The notes: generated by a model not told the origin, from the letters alone. Counted from the stretch's first letter, positions 1 through 7,611 are shown. The stretch is 53,626 bases of DNA from Micrococcales bacterium (GCA_024639965.1 JAHEGC010000005.1:1-53626); one strand, 5' to 3'. Made by a program: numbers and translations.

Positions 1-694
1 AGAAACCGATTGCCGCGCCGACACGCAGGCGGCCTTCGGCATCCTTCGTGGCATTGGGGTACTTCTCACTCTTCTCGAAATCCTTGACGGTGATGAGTCC
101 GACGAGTTTGCCCGCAGAATCGACCAGCGGAAGCTTCTCAATCTTGTGCTTCGCAAACAGGGCCACGGCGTCGTCGTCGGAAATCGGCGCGGTTCCCGTA
201 ACAAGGGGCATCGGAGTCATGACGTCCTTGACGAGCGTCGACTCCATCTGTTCCCGCGGAACGAACCGCATGTCACGGTTCGTGATGATTCCCAGCAGAA
301 CGCGGTTCGCGTCGACGACGGGAAGACCCGAAACGCGGAACTCGCCACAGATGCGATCGACATCAGCGACGGTCGCGTCGGGAGTCGTCGTTACGGGATT
401 GGAAATCATCCCCGATTCGGAACGCTTCACCTTGTCGACCTGTTCCGCCTGATCCTCGATCGAAAGGTTGCGGTGAATGATTCCGATTCCGCCCTGTCGC
501 GCCATGCCGATAGCCATGCGCGCTTCCGTGACGGTGTCCATCGCGCTGGAGACAATCGGTGCCCATATAGAGATGTTGCGCGTCAGACGGCTCGCGGTCT
601 CCGCCTCCGACGGAATGACATCGGTGTGGTTGGGAAGGAGCATGACGTCGTCGTAGGTGAGTCCCGTGAAACCGAAGGGATCGTTGACCGCCAT
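1..694 (-). CDS. guaB: Inosine-5'-monophosphate dehydrogenase, N-terminal part (cut by window edge)
   Basis: IMP dehydrogenase oxidises IMP to XMP with NAD+, the committed step of GMP synthesis in the cytoplasm. The frame runs off the window start, leaving about 231 residues. The N-terminus reads FGFTGLTYDDVMLLPNHTDV, typical of IMPDH, followed by the barrel segment SSAMDTVTEARMAIGMARQG and then two CBS-type repeats (for example SGLPVVDANRVLLGIITNRD and KLPLVDSAGKLVGLITVKD). The ATG at 692-694 follows a good GGGGAGGA ribosome site. The catalytic Cys loop lies outside the window. The gene is divergent from the livHMGF operon, and a 15-bp palindrome sits just upstream of its ribosome site. Confidence 0.95.
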   Translation of the reverse strand, partial: MAVNDPFGFTGLTYDDVMLLPNHTDVIPSEAETASRLTRNISIWAPIVSSAMDTVTEARMAIGMARQGGIGIIHRNLSIEDQAEQVDKVKRSESGMISNPVTTTPDATVADVDRICGEFRVSGLPVVDANRVLLGIITNRDMRFVPREQMESTLVKDVMTPMPLVTGTAPISDDDAVALFAKHKIEKLPLVDSAGKLVGLITVKDFEKSEKYPNATKDAEGRLRVGAAIGF

Positions 695-911
695 TATTCG
701 TTCCTCCCCGCACAAATTGTGCGTAATCTTCCGCGTTCCCGCTTCTTTTATCGTAGTCGGGTTCCCCAATGGCACAGTTTCCCGACATAATGGGTCAGGT
801 TCATTGCTTCGCCGAAATATCGTCGAAACAGTCGGACCCTAGAGTGTGACAAAACCGACCCCGACAGCACCGATGCTGTCGGTAGCCGAGCAGGAGGCCT
901 CGTTGAGGACC
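695..911. promoter_or_regulatory. Divergent guaB / livH control region
   Basis: This region separates guaB (minus) from livH (plus) and must hold both promoters. Visible signals are a TACGAT -10-like hexamer on the minus strand near 745-755, the guaB ribosome site, and the palindrome at 709-723. No confident -35/-10 pair was found for livH. An AGGAGG at 892-897 and a GAGG at 905-908 precede the two candidate ATG starts of livH. Confidence 0.45.
709..723. promoter_or_regulatory. Perfect 15-bp palindrome in guaB leader
   Basis: The sequence CGCACAA-A-TTGTGCG has two perfect 7-bp arms around one central base. It lies only a few bases upstream of the guaB ribosome binding site. It could be an operator for a dimeric repressor or the core of an RNA hairpin in the guaB leader. 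The symmetry is visible directly; the function is inference. Confidence 0.5.
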
Positions 912-2234
912 ATGACAACAATGCGACGAGGCGTACACCGGCTCGTGAGCGCTCTGGGGGCCGTGTTCTTGGCTTTCGGAATTCTCGCGCTCGCGACCCC
1001 GGCCCACGCCGACGTCGTCAACCCTGAGATGCCGTTCAAGATCAGCGGCAACGTCCAGAACAACGGTGAGCCCATCGGTGGTGTGACCATCACGGTGACG
1101 GGTGCCGCTGGATTCACCGCCACGGTGCCGACCGACGCCGACGGAAAGTTCACCGTCGGAGTTCCGGAGAAGTCGGCCGACTACACCGTAACTCTCGACG
1201 AGACCACTCTCCCCGAGGGAATTGCCGTGGTCGACAATCCCGCGACGCCGTTCGTTGAAGCGAACGTTCAGGCCGTCACGGTTGGTCCCGGTGGCCGCTC
1301 AACCATGAACTTCTTCATCGGTCAGGGCGAGCGCCACACGGTGAGCATCGCCGATCAGATCGTCCAACGGCTCATCTCGGGGCTCAACTTCGGGCTCATG
1401 CTCGCGCTTGCCTCGGTCGGCCTCTCGCTCATCTACGGAACGACGGGAATCTCGAACTTCGCCCACGCCGAGATGGTGACCTTCGGTGCGGTGGCGACCT
1501 TCGCCCTCGTACAACTCTTCGGCCCCGCAATGCTGTGGCTCGCTATCCCCCTCGCGCTCGTCCTCTCCGCCGGGCTCGGCTGGGGACTCGACGCGGCCCT
1601 GTGGGCTCCCCTGCGCCGCCGTGGCATGGGGCTCGTTCAGTTGATGATTGTCTCCATCGGACTCTCGCTGGGAATCCGTTACCTCTACCAGTTCTTCATC
1701 GGCGGATCGACGGAACAACTTCCGGGTTCCGACGCCGAGCGATTCAAGCTGTTCGGTACGGTCACGTTGAGCTTCACCGACATTCTCAGCATGGCGCTGT
1801 CGGTTCTCCTCATCGTCGTATTCGCCTGGTGGCTCACCTTCACCAAGATTGGTAAGGCTACCCGCGCGATCTCGGACAACCCGAGCCTCGCCGCCGCGTC
1901 GGGAATCGACGTCGACGGTGTCGTTCGAATCGTCTGGATCATCGGATCGCTGCTTGCGGGCTTCTCCGGAATCCTCTGGGCCTACTTCCGCCCCGGAATT
2001 CGCTGGGACATGGGTGGGCAGATTCTGCTCCTCATCTTCGCGGCGACGACTCTCGGTGGCCTTGGTACCGCTTACGGTGCTCTCATCGGCTCGATCATCG
2101 TGGGAATCCTCGTCGAGAGCTCGAGCCTCATCATTCCGTCGGACCTCAAGTACGTCGGAGCGCTCGTTGTTCTCATCGGAATTCTGTTGTTCCGTCCGCA
2201 GGGAATTCTCGGACGCAAGGAAAGGGTGGGATAA
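912..2234 (+). CDS. livH: Branched-chain amino acid ABC transporter permease LivH with N-terminal exported domain
   Basis: One of the two membrane permeases of a LIV-type high-affinity amino acid importer. From ATG 912 it has 440 residues: a signal-like segment (about 10-33, ending ATPAHA), an exported beta-sandwich-like region (about 42-137, carboxypeptidase-regulatory/Cna-B-like, with SGNVQNNGEPIGGVTITVTG), then the LivH permease (about 149-440) with its conserved start SGLNFGLMLALASVGLSLIY and C-terminal FRPQGILG. E. coli LivH is about 308 residues, so the first 140 are an addition. GTG 846 and ATG 921 are other possible starts; 912 is preferred because of the upstream AGGAGG, although its spacing is long. 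It heads livHMGF. Confidence 0.9.
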   Translation: MTTMRRGVHRLVSALGAVFLAFGILALATPAHADVVNPEMPFKISGNVQNNGEPIGGVTITVTGAAGFTATVPTDADGKFTVGVPEKSADYTVTLDETTLPEGIAVVDNPATPFVEANVQAVTVGPGGRSTMNFFIGQGERHTVSIADQIVQRLISGLNFGLMLALASVGLSLIYGTTGISNFAHAEMVTFGAVATFALVQLFGPAMLWLAIPLALVLSAGLGWGLDAALWAPLRRRGMGLVQLMIVSIGLSLGIRYLYQFFIGGSTEQLPGSDAERFKLFGTVTLSFTDILSMALSVLLIVVFAWWLTFTKIGKATRAISDNPSLAAASGIDVDGVVRIVWIIGSLLAGFSGILWAYFRPGIRWDMGGQILLLIFAATTLGGLGTAYGALIGSIIVGILVESSSLIIPSDLKYVGALVVLIGILLFRPQGILGRKERVG

Positions 2235-2237
2235 CTC

Positions 2238-3254
2238 ATGGACTTCGTTGGAATCCTTCTCTCGTCGCTGTCGTTCCTTCTCGACCCGACGACCATCGCC
2301 TACGCACTCGCGACGCTCGGTCTCGCGCTCCACTTCGGATTCGGCGGACTGCTCAACATGGGTATGGCGGGCTTCATGGCGCTCGGCGCCTACGGTTACG
2401 CAATCGGCATCCTGTACTTCGGTCTCCCCTGGTACCTCGCCGCGTTCGTGGGAATCGGTGCGGCCATCGTGTTCGCACTCATCCTCGGAATCCCGACTCT
2501 GCGCCTTCGCGGTGACTACCTCGCCATCGTCACCATCGCGGCCGCGGAAATCGTTCGACTCCTGCTGCTCAGTTCGGCATTCGGGTGGTTCACGGGTTCG
2601 GCCGACGGCCTCTCGGGCTTCAACGGTCCCGGCGGAACCGTCACGAACCCTCACGAGGGTGCCGGCGGATTCGACCAGTCGAACCCCATCCCCGACGGAA
2701 CCTACGGATTTGTTCCGTTCCTCGACAACGAGCGCACGTGGTACCTCCGCATCGTCGGACTCTCCATCCTCGCGATCGCGATCTTCGTCGTTTGGCGCCT
2801 CGTCAACTCCCCCTGGGGTCGTGTCATCAAGGGAATCCGTGAAGACGAAGACGCCGTGCGTTCGCTCGGCAAGAACGTCTTCGCCTACAAGATGCAGGTG
2901 CTCGTCATTGGAGGCGTCATCGGCGCTCTCGGTGGTCTGATGCTCGCGTTCTCGACGAACGTCAACTCGAGTGTCTACGTCACCTCGCTGACCTTCTTCC
3001 TCTGGACCGCCCTCCTTCTCGGTGGCGCGGCGACGGTGTTCGGCCCCCTCGCGGGATCGATCATCTTCTGGGTCTTGCAGGCGTTCCTCGGTCTGCTCTT
3101 CCCCGCCCTCGCGAAGGCCGGCCTCATGCCCTTCACCACGATTCAGGCATCTCAGGTGAAGTTCGTCATCGTCGGATTCGCGCTGGTACTCCTCGTGGTG
3201 TTCCGTCCACAGGGACTCTTCGGAAGCAAGAAGGAGCTGACCTTTGTCAAGTAA
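2238..3254 (+). CDS. livM: Branched-chain amino acid ABC transporter permease LivM
   Basis: The second integral membrane subunit of the LIV importer, 338 residues, normal length for LivM. The hydrophobic helices carry the family segments GFGGLLNMGMAGFMALGAYG and RLRGDYLAIVTIAAAEIVR, and the EAA-type cytoplasmic loop SPWGRVIKGIREDEDAVRSLG. It ends in the same FRPQG signature as LivH. The ATG lies 3 nt after the livH stop, with a purine-rich AAGGAAAGGGTGGG before it. Its last 11 nt overlap the TTG start of livG. Confidence 0.95.
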   Translation: MDFVGILLSSLSFLLDPTTIAYALATLGLALHFGFGGLLNMGMAGFMALGAYGYAIGILYFGLPWYLAAFVGIGAAIVFALILGIPTLRLRGDYLAIVTIAAAEIVRLLLLSSAFGWFTGSADGLSGFNGPGGTVTNPHEGAGGFDQSNPIPDGTYGFVPFLDNERTWYLRIVGLSILAIAIFVVWRLVNSPWGRVIKGIREDEDAVRSLGKNVFAYKMQVLVIGGVIGALGGLMLAFSTNVNSSVYVTSLTFFLWTALLLGGAATVFGPLAGSIIFWVLQAFLGLLFPALAKAGLMPFTTIQASQVKFVIVGFALVLLVVFRPQGLFGSKKELTFVK

Positions 3255-4146
3255 TCCCACCTCCTCGTCGCCGGTCAAGTCGACCGGACTTCACACCGGT
3301 GCCATCAAGCCCGGAGTTGCGAAGAAGGACCCGATCCTCATCGCCGACCACGTCAAGCGCCAGTTCGGCGGACTCGTCGCGGTCGACGTCGAGCACGTCG
3401 AGATCCCCCGCAACGCCATCACAGCACTCATCGGACCCAACGGAGCGGGCAAGACGACGTTCTTCAACCTGCTCACCGGATTCGACACCCCGAACGAGGG
3501 AACCTGGTCGTTCAACGGCAAGTCCCTCGCGAAGGTTTCCGCGTTCAAGGTCGCCCGAATGGGCCTCATCCGCACCTTCCAACTCACCAAGGCGCTCGGC
3601 CTCCTCACCGTCATGGACAACATGAAGTTGGGGAGCACCAGCCAGCCCGGTGAGCGTCTCGGCGCCAGCCTCTTCCCCTTCGTGTGGAAGAAGAAGGATC
3701 GCGAGATCGATGACAAGGCGATGGATCTGCTCAAGCGCTTCAAGCTCGATGCGAAGAAGGATGACTTCGCCGCATCGCTCTCGGGCGGTCAGCGCAAGCT
3801 CCTCGAGATGGCCCGAGCCCTCATGACCGATCCGGAACTCGTCATGCTCGACGAGCCGATGGCGGGAGTCAACCCCGCCCTCACCGAGTCGCTTCTCGAG
3901 CACATTCTCGGGCTCAAGAAGGCCGGAATGACCGTCCTCTTCGTCGAGCACGACATGCACATGGTTCGACACATCGCCGACTGGGTCATCGTCATGGCCG
4001 AAGGTCGCGTGGTCGCCGAAGGTGACCCGCACGAGGTCATGAAGAACCCGGCCGTCATCGACGCATACCTCGGTAGCCACCAGGACACCGACCTTGGCGC
4101 CGTAACGGGCCGAATCACCCTTCCCAAGCTCCCGAAGGAGAAGTAA
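3244..4146 (+). CDS. livG: Branched-chain amino acid ABC transporter ATP-binding protein LivG
   Basis: A cytoplasmic ATPase subunit of the LIV importer, 300 residues. Walker A GPNGAGKTT is at 64-72, the signature LSGGQ at 179-183, Walker B LVMLDEP at 199-205, and the H-loop His at 236. The length and the LivG-type ending (MKNPAVIDAYLGS) separate it from LivF. The first 30 residues (Ser/Pro/Lys-rich) precede the usual LivG start. The start is TTG at 3244, inside the end of livM, supported by GAAGGAGC about 6 nt upstream. No later ATG or GTG precedes the conserved core, so translational coupling with livM is likely. Confidence 0.95.
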   Translation: MSSNPTSSSPVKSTGLHTGAIKPGVAKKDPILIADHVKRQFGGLVAVDVEHVEIPRNAITALIGPNGAGKTTFFNLLTGFDTPNEGTWSFNGKSLAKVSAFKVARMGLIRTFQLTKALGLLTVMDNMKLGSTSQPGERLGASLFPFVWKKKDREIDDKAMDLLKRFKLDAKKDDFAASLSGGQRKLLEMARALMTDPELVMLDEPMAGVNPALTESLLEHILGLKKAGMTVLFVEHDMHMVRHIADWVIVMAEGRVVAEGDPHEVMKNPAVIDAYLGSHQDTDLGAVTGRITLPKLPKEK

Positions 4147-4881
4147 ATGGCGGCGAACATTGAAATTCCCGTCGTCGAGACGAAGGACCTTTTCGCGGGT
4201 TATCTTCCCGGCGTGAACATCCTCAACGGGACCAACCTCTACGCCAATAGGGGCGAACTCATCGGAATCATCGGACCAAACGGCGCCGGAAAATCGACCT
4301 TCCTCAAGGCGATCTTCGGTCTCGTCAAGGTCCGCGAAGGGTCCATCACGCTCAACGGTGACGACATCACGGGCCTCAAGCCCAACCAGCTCGTCGCGCG
4401 CGGCGTCGGGTTCGTTCCACAGACGAACAACGTCTTCCCGAGCCTCACGATTGAGGAGAACCTGCAGATGGGTCTCTACCAAGACCCGAGCAAGTTCACC
4501 GATCGTCTGGAGTTCGTCACGGGCATCTTCGCCGAGCTGGGCAAGCGTCTCAAGCAGCGTGCGGGCTCGCTTTCCGGTGGTGAGCGCCAGATGGTCGCCA
4601 TGGGCCGCGCGCTCATGATGGATCCCGCGGTTCTCCTCCTCGATGAACCGAGTGCGGGCCTTTCGCCTGCGCGTCAGGACGAAGCGTTCATTCGCGTCTC
4701 GGAGATCAACAAGGCGGGTGTGACGACCATCATGGTGGAGCAGAACGCCCGTCGTTGCCTCCAGATCTGCGACCGTGGCTACGTTCTCGACCAGGGCAAA
4801 GACGCCTACACGGGCACTGGGCGTGACCTTCTAGGTGACCCCAAGGTCATCGGGCTGTACCTCGGCACCCTCGGCGCTTAG
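4147..4881 (+). CDS. livF: Branched-chain amino acid ABC transporter ATP-binding protein LivF
   Basis: The second ATPase subunit, 244 residues, normal for LivF. Walker A GPNGAGKST is at 43-51, the signature LSGGE at 142-146 and Walker B VLLLDEP at 162-168, followed by the LivF-type SAGLSPA. The ATG directly abuts the livG TAA, with the ribosome site AAGGAG in the end of livG. It is the last gene of livHMGF; a GC-rich hairpin follows at 4899-4926. Confidence 0.95.
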   Translation: MAANIEIPVVETKDLFAGYLPGVNILNGTNLYANRGELIGIIGPNGAGKSTFLKAIFGLVKVREGSITLNGDDITGLKPNQLVARGVGFVPQTNNVFPSLTIEENLQMGLYQDPSKFTDRLEFVTGIFAELGKRLKQRAGSLSGGERQMVAMGRALMMDPAVLLLDEPSAGLSPARQDEAFIRVSEINKAGVTTIMVEQNARRCLQICDRGYVLDQGKDAYTGTGRDLLGDPKVIGLYLGTLGA

Positions 4882-4898
4882 AGGCGTCACACTCTCTC

Positions 4899-4926
4899 GG
4901 AGGGGTCGGCTCGCGCCGGCCCCTCC
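4899..4926 (+). terminator. Hairpin terminator after livHMGF
   Basis: GGAGGGGTCGG pairs with CCGGCCCCTCC (11 bp, one G-U) around a short loop, 17 nt after the livF stop. A pyrimidine-rich GTCGTTCTCTCTCC follows. This is a typical terminator form for a high-GC actinobacterium, without a perfect U run. Confidence 0.7.
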
Positions 4927-4945
4927 GTCGTTCTCTCTCCCCTCT

Positions 4946-5084
4946 CACCCGATTTTTCACACAATTCGGATCTGTCAGTCTGATTTTTCACACCAAGAAC
5001 TGAGGCGGGTCAATTTCACCAGTTGATCGGTGGAATGTGCGAAGTAACCGCGCTACTCGACCCAAACGTGTGAAAAATCGGGTG
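4946..5084. repeat. 17-bp inverted repeat plus direct copy between livF and livK
   Basis: CACCCGATTTTTCACAC at 4946-4962 is repeated exactly, inverted, at 5068-5084. The inner 12 bases GATTTTTCACAC recur in direct orientation at 4982-4993. The unit is AT-richer than the surroundings and the stretch holds no supported gene. It could be a set of protein-binding sites, a long-range RNA stem, or the ends of a decayed small element. No transposase remnant is visible in the 105 nt between the arms. Confidence 0.6.
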
Positions 5085-5124
5085 GGGAGGTGGGGGGAGA
5101 GGTGGTTCGCCGGAGACAAAGGAA

Positions 5125-5150
5125 GAGGCCCCGGGCGAACCCGGGGCCTC
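5125..5150 (-). terminator. Intrinsic terminator of the livK-like gene
   Basis: A perfect 11-bp stem, GAGGCCCCGGG / CCCGGGGCCTC, with a four-base loop, lies 23 nt beyond the stop of the substrate-binding protein gene. Read on the minus strand it is followed by TTCCTTTGT. Confidence 0.85.
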
Positions 5151-5173
5151 TCGAGTCAACGACTCGGTCTGGA

Positions 5174-6484
5174 CTAGCCAGCGTAGGGAACTGCGACGTT
5201 GTCGCTTCCGTACTGGTAGACCTGGATCGACGCCTCGGTGGGGTCACCAACCTCGTTGAAGGTGATGGGGCCCGACACGCCGTCGTAGTCCGCAGTGCCG
5301 CCACCGTTGATGATGTCAGCACAGGTACCGAAGTCGGTGCACTTCTCGCCACCGCCGGTACCACCCGAAACTTCCTGGAGCTTCGCGGCGATGTCGACAC
5401 CTGCAGTCGAACCAGCCTCGAGCGAGGCGAGCGCGATGAGGACGACAGCGTCGTAAGCCTCGGGGCCGTACGCGAACACATCAGCGAGGTCTTCGTTGCC
5501 ATCGGCAACCCAGTTCTCGTTCATGCGCGTCGTGAAGTCCGCAATTGTGTCGAGGTTGAGTCCGGGGACCGTTCCCTTAGCACCGGTGAGGAGACCAGCC
5601 TTGAAGTCCTTCGAGTAGTTAGCGAGGTTTCCGTCGACAAAGTAGACCTTGTCCGAGGGGAATCCGCCACCGATGAGCTTCGGAGCGATCGTCTTGACCT
5701 CTTCGAAGGTCACGAGGACGATAGCGTCGGGGTTAGCAGCCGTGACCTCAGAGATCTGAGCGTCAAAGTTGGTGTCACCCGTGTTGTAGGTCGGCTGAGC
5801 AACGACGGTTCCACCAGCAGCGGTGAAAGCCTTCGAGATGAAGCCAGCAAGACCGCTGGTGAAGTTGCCGTTGGCATCCTTCGAACCGTCTCCGTTACCG
5901 TACGAGTCGTTCAAGACGATCATTCCGAGCGTCTTGATTCCGTCGGCGGCGATGAGGTTACCGAGAACCTCACCCTGGAGAACGTCCGACGGCGACGTGC
6001 GGAAGTAAAGTCCCTTGTCGTCGTAGGTCGTGAATGCGGCCGAGGTGTTGGCCGGCGAGAACTGAACTACGCCAGCACCGACAACCTGGTCGATGAACTG
6101 AAGTGAAGTTCCCGACGACGCAGCACCGATGATTGCCGAAACGCCAGCGTCGAGAAGACGCGGAACCTCGGTCTCGTAAGCCTTGTTGTCGGTGTCGCCC
6201 GAGTCACCCCAGGTGACCTCAACCGTGATTCCCTTGGCGGCGTCGTTGATGTCCTTGACAGCAAGAGCAACACCAGCCTCTTCGGGCGGTCCGAGGAACG
6301 CGAGGTTTCCCGTTTCCGGAAGTGCGCTACCGATCTTGAGGGTGAGGTCGCCGACGGGTCCACCGTCGCCTCCGGCGCCCGCTGCACATCCGCTCAGCAC
6401 GAGTGCCGAGGTTCCGAGCATAGCGATACCGCCGAGAAGCGAAGCGACCTTACGGGAGGCCGAAGCCTTCGCAAATGCGCCCAT
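5174..6484 (-). CDS. livK: Branched-chain amino acid ABC transporter substrate-binding lipoprotein
   Basis: The extracellular ligand-capture subunit of a LIV-type importer (periplasmic binding protein type 1 fold), 436 residues. Residues 1-33 form a lipoprotein signal with lipobox LSGC, so Cys33 would be lipidated. The mature part reads KIGSALPETGNLAFLGPPEE and AVKDINDA, then VSAIIGAASSGTSLQF and FRTSPSD, all typical of Leu/Ile/Val-binding proteins. The start at 6484 is set by AAGGAG 6 nt upstream; the longer open frame to 6619 has no ribosome site and would bury the signal peptide. It faces livHMGF, with its own promoter and terminator. It presumably serves that permease; exact substrates are unknown. 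Confidence 0.92.
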   Translation of the reverse strand: MGAFAKASASRKVASLLGGIAMLGTSALVLSGCAAGAGGDGGPVGDLTLKIGSALPETGNLAFLGPPEEAGVALAVKDINDAAKGITVEVTWGDSGDTDNKAYETEVPRLLDAGVSAIIGAASSGTSLQFIDQVVGAGVVQFSPANTSAAFTTYDDKGLYFRTSPSDVLQGEVLGNLIAADGIKTLGMIVLNDSYGNGDGSKDANGNFTSGLAGFISKAFTAAGGTVVAQPTYNTGDTNFDAQISEVTAANPDAIVLVTFEEVKTIAPKLIGGGFPSDKVYFVDGNLANYSKDFKAGLLTGAKGTVPGLNLDTIADFTTRMNENWVADGNEDLADVFAYGPEAYDAVVLIALASLEAGSTAGVDIAAKLQEVSGGTGGGEKCTDFGTCADIINGGGTADYDGVSGPITFNEVGDPTEASIQVYQYGSDNVAVPYAG

Positions 6485-6512
6485 GATTCTCCTTGATTCT
6501 TTCCATGGATGG

Positions 6513-6530
6513 GCGAGTCGGTCGACTCGC
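6513..6530. promoter_or_regulatory. 8-bp-arm palindrome in livK leader
   Basis: GCGAGTCG-GT-CGACTCGC is a perfect dyad with 8-bp arms, 28 nt before the livK start codon. It may be an operator or a leader hairpin that influences access to the ribosome site. Confidence 0.5.
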
Positions 6531-6577
6531 ACCATGTCAACGCTATCTTTTTCCCGCCCGATGTGTGGAAATCTACG

Positions 6578-6611
6578 GTTACAAGCGTGTAACGCTTTGT
6601 AACCCGTTACA
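6578..6611. promoter_or_regulatory. Two TGTAAC/GTTACA dyads upstream of livK (GlnR-box-like)
   Basis: GTTACA-AGCG-TGTAAC (6578-6593) and TGTAAC-CC-GTTACA (6598-6611) are two perfect 6-bp dyads 94-127 nt upstream of livK. Read as half sites, GTTAC-N6-GTAAC matches the GTnAC-N6-GnAAC pattern known for the actinobacterial nitrogen regulator GlnR. The dyads are seen directly; nitrogen control is inferred. Confidence 0.45.
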
Positions 6612-6650
6612 TCGCGCACACGACGGGTAATTTTTCCCGAATTTCGGTGT

Positions 6651-7538
6651 TTATCGCGCCTTTCGACGCGTGAGATCGAGTGTGAGGGCGAGAAGCCCGA
6701 TCCACACGAGGATGAATCCGATCCACCGAGCCGCGGGCATCGGTTCGTGCATGACGAACGCCCCGATGACGAACTGAAGAGTGGGGGCGATGTACTGCAT
6801 GAAACCCATCCACGACATCGGCACCTTGCTCGCGGCGAACCCGAAGAGCAACAGCGGGATTGCGGTGACCGGTCCGAGTAACGCGAGCAACGCGGTCTGG
6901 CCGACGTTGCCGTCGCCGAAATTGAGGTTTCCCGACAACGACTCGATCACAATGAGCACAATCGCGACGGGGAGGAGCCAGACCGTCTCGAAGGTGAGGC
7001 TCTGCGTTGCCGTGAGCTTTCCGCCGAGGCGGTTCTTGACCAGCCCGTACGCACCGAACGAGCCCGCGAGAATGAACGACAGCCAGGGAACTTCGCCGTA
7101 TCCGACGATGATGATGACGACCGCGATGGCGGCGAGACCCATCGCAACCCACTGCAGGGGGCGCAATTTTTCGCCGAGCACGAGAACTCCGAGAACGATC
7201 GTCACCAGTGGATTGATGAAGTAGCCGAGCGAGCCTTCGAGCACCCGTCCCGTCAGGTTGGCGATGATGTAGAACTGCCAGTTGAGATAGATGAGAACGC
7301 CCGCGAGCATCGTGAGCCAGACGAAACGTGTGTTTTTGAGGAGCGCGAGACTGGGACCGAGTTGCTTGGTGGTCGCAAGGATTCCGACACAGAACACGAG
7401 TGACCAGACGATTCGCCACGAGACGATCTCCCACGGTCCCGTCGTTCCCAGCAGGATGAAGTAGAGCGGAAGGAAGCCCCACAGGAAATAGGACGAGAGC
7501 CCCGCGATGACGCCGGGGGTTCGATTCGAGGCAACCAC
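6651..7538 (-). CDS. rarD: EamA-family permease, RarD type
   Basis: A drug/metabolite-superfamily inner membrane transporter, 295 residues from GTG 7538, with about ten hydrophobic helices. The start GVIAGLSSYFLWGFLPLYF and the following ETGPWEIVSWR-like region (here TTGPWEIVSWRIVWSLVF) are hallmarks of RarD. The conserved WQFYIIA-like stretch (LNWQFYIIANLTGRVLEGSLG) and FMQYIAPTLQFVIGAF also match. Substrate is unknown; E. coli rarD was named from chloramphenicol sensitivity. A longer frame reaching 7664 overlaps groES and is not used. GAGGAA precedes the GTG start. It lies downstream of groES but behind that gene's hairpin. Confidence 0.88.
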   Translation of the reverse strand: MVASNRTPGVIAGLSSYFLWGFLPLYFILLGTTGPWEIVSWRIVWSLVFCVGILATTKQLGPSLALLKNTRFVWLTMLAGVLIYLNWQFYIIANLTGRVLEGSLGYFINPLVTIVLGVLVLGEKLRPLQWVAMGLAAIAVVIIIVGYGEVPWLSFILAGSFGAYGLVKNRLGGKLTATQSLTFETVWLLPVAIVLIVIESLSGNLNFGDGNVGQTALLALLGPVTAIPLLLFGFAASKVPMSWMGFMQYIAPTLQFVIGAFVMHEPMPAARWIGFILVWIGLLALTLDLTRRKAR

Positions 7539-7563
7539 GTTCCTCACCCTACTCCGCGAACGT

Positions 7564-7593
7564 CGAAGGCCCCCGCGTGAGCGAGGGCCTTCG
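7564..7593 (-). terminator. Hairpin terminator after groES
   Basis: CGAAGGCCC...GGGCCTTCG forms a 13-bp stem with one mismatch and a GTGA loop, between the groES stop and the rarD start. It lacks a clear U run. Confidence 0.65.
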
Positions 7594-7611
7594 GAACGAG
7601 TTCGGAGCGGG

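Noticed and set aside
1433-1627. Numerous short Arg/Ser-rich open frames inside genes
   Set aside because: All overlap well-recognised genes in other frames and show no ribosome site or domain.
4963-5067. Insertion sequence between the inverted repeat arms
   Set aside because: The interior is about 105 nt with no transposase-like frame and no clear target duplication, so only a repeat is reported.
6485-6619. Longer N-terminus for the LivK-like protein
   Set aside because: There is no ribosome site at the upstream start, and the extension would place the lipoprotein signal 45 residues inside the protein. It would also turn the leader dyads into coding DNA.
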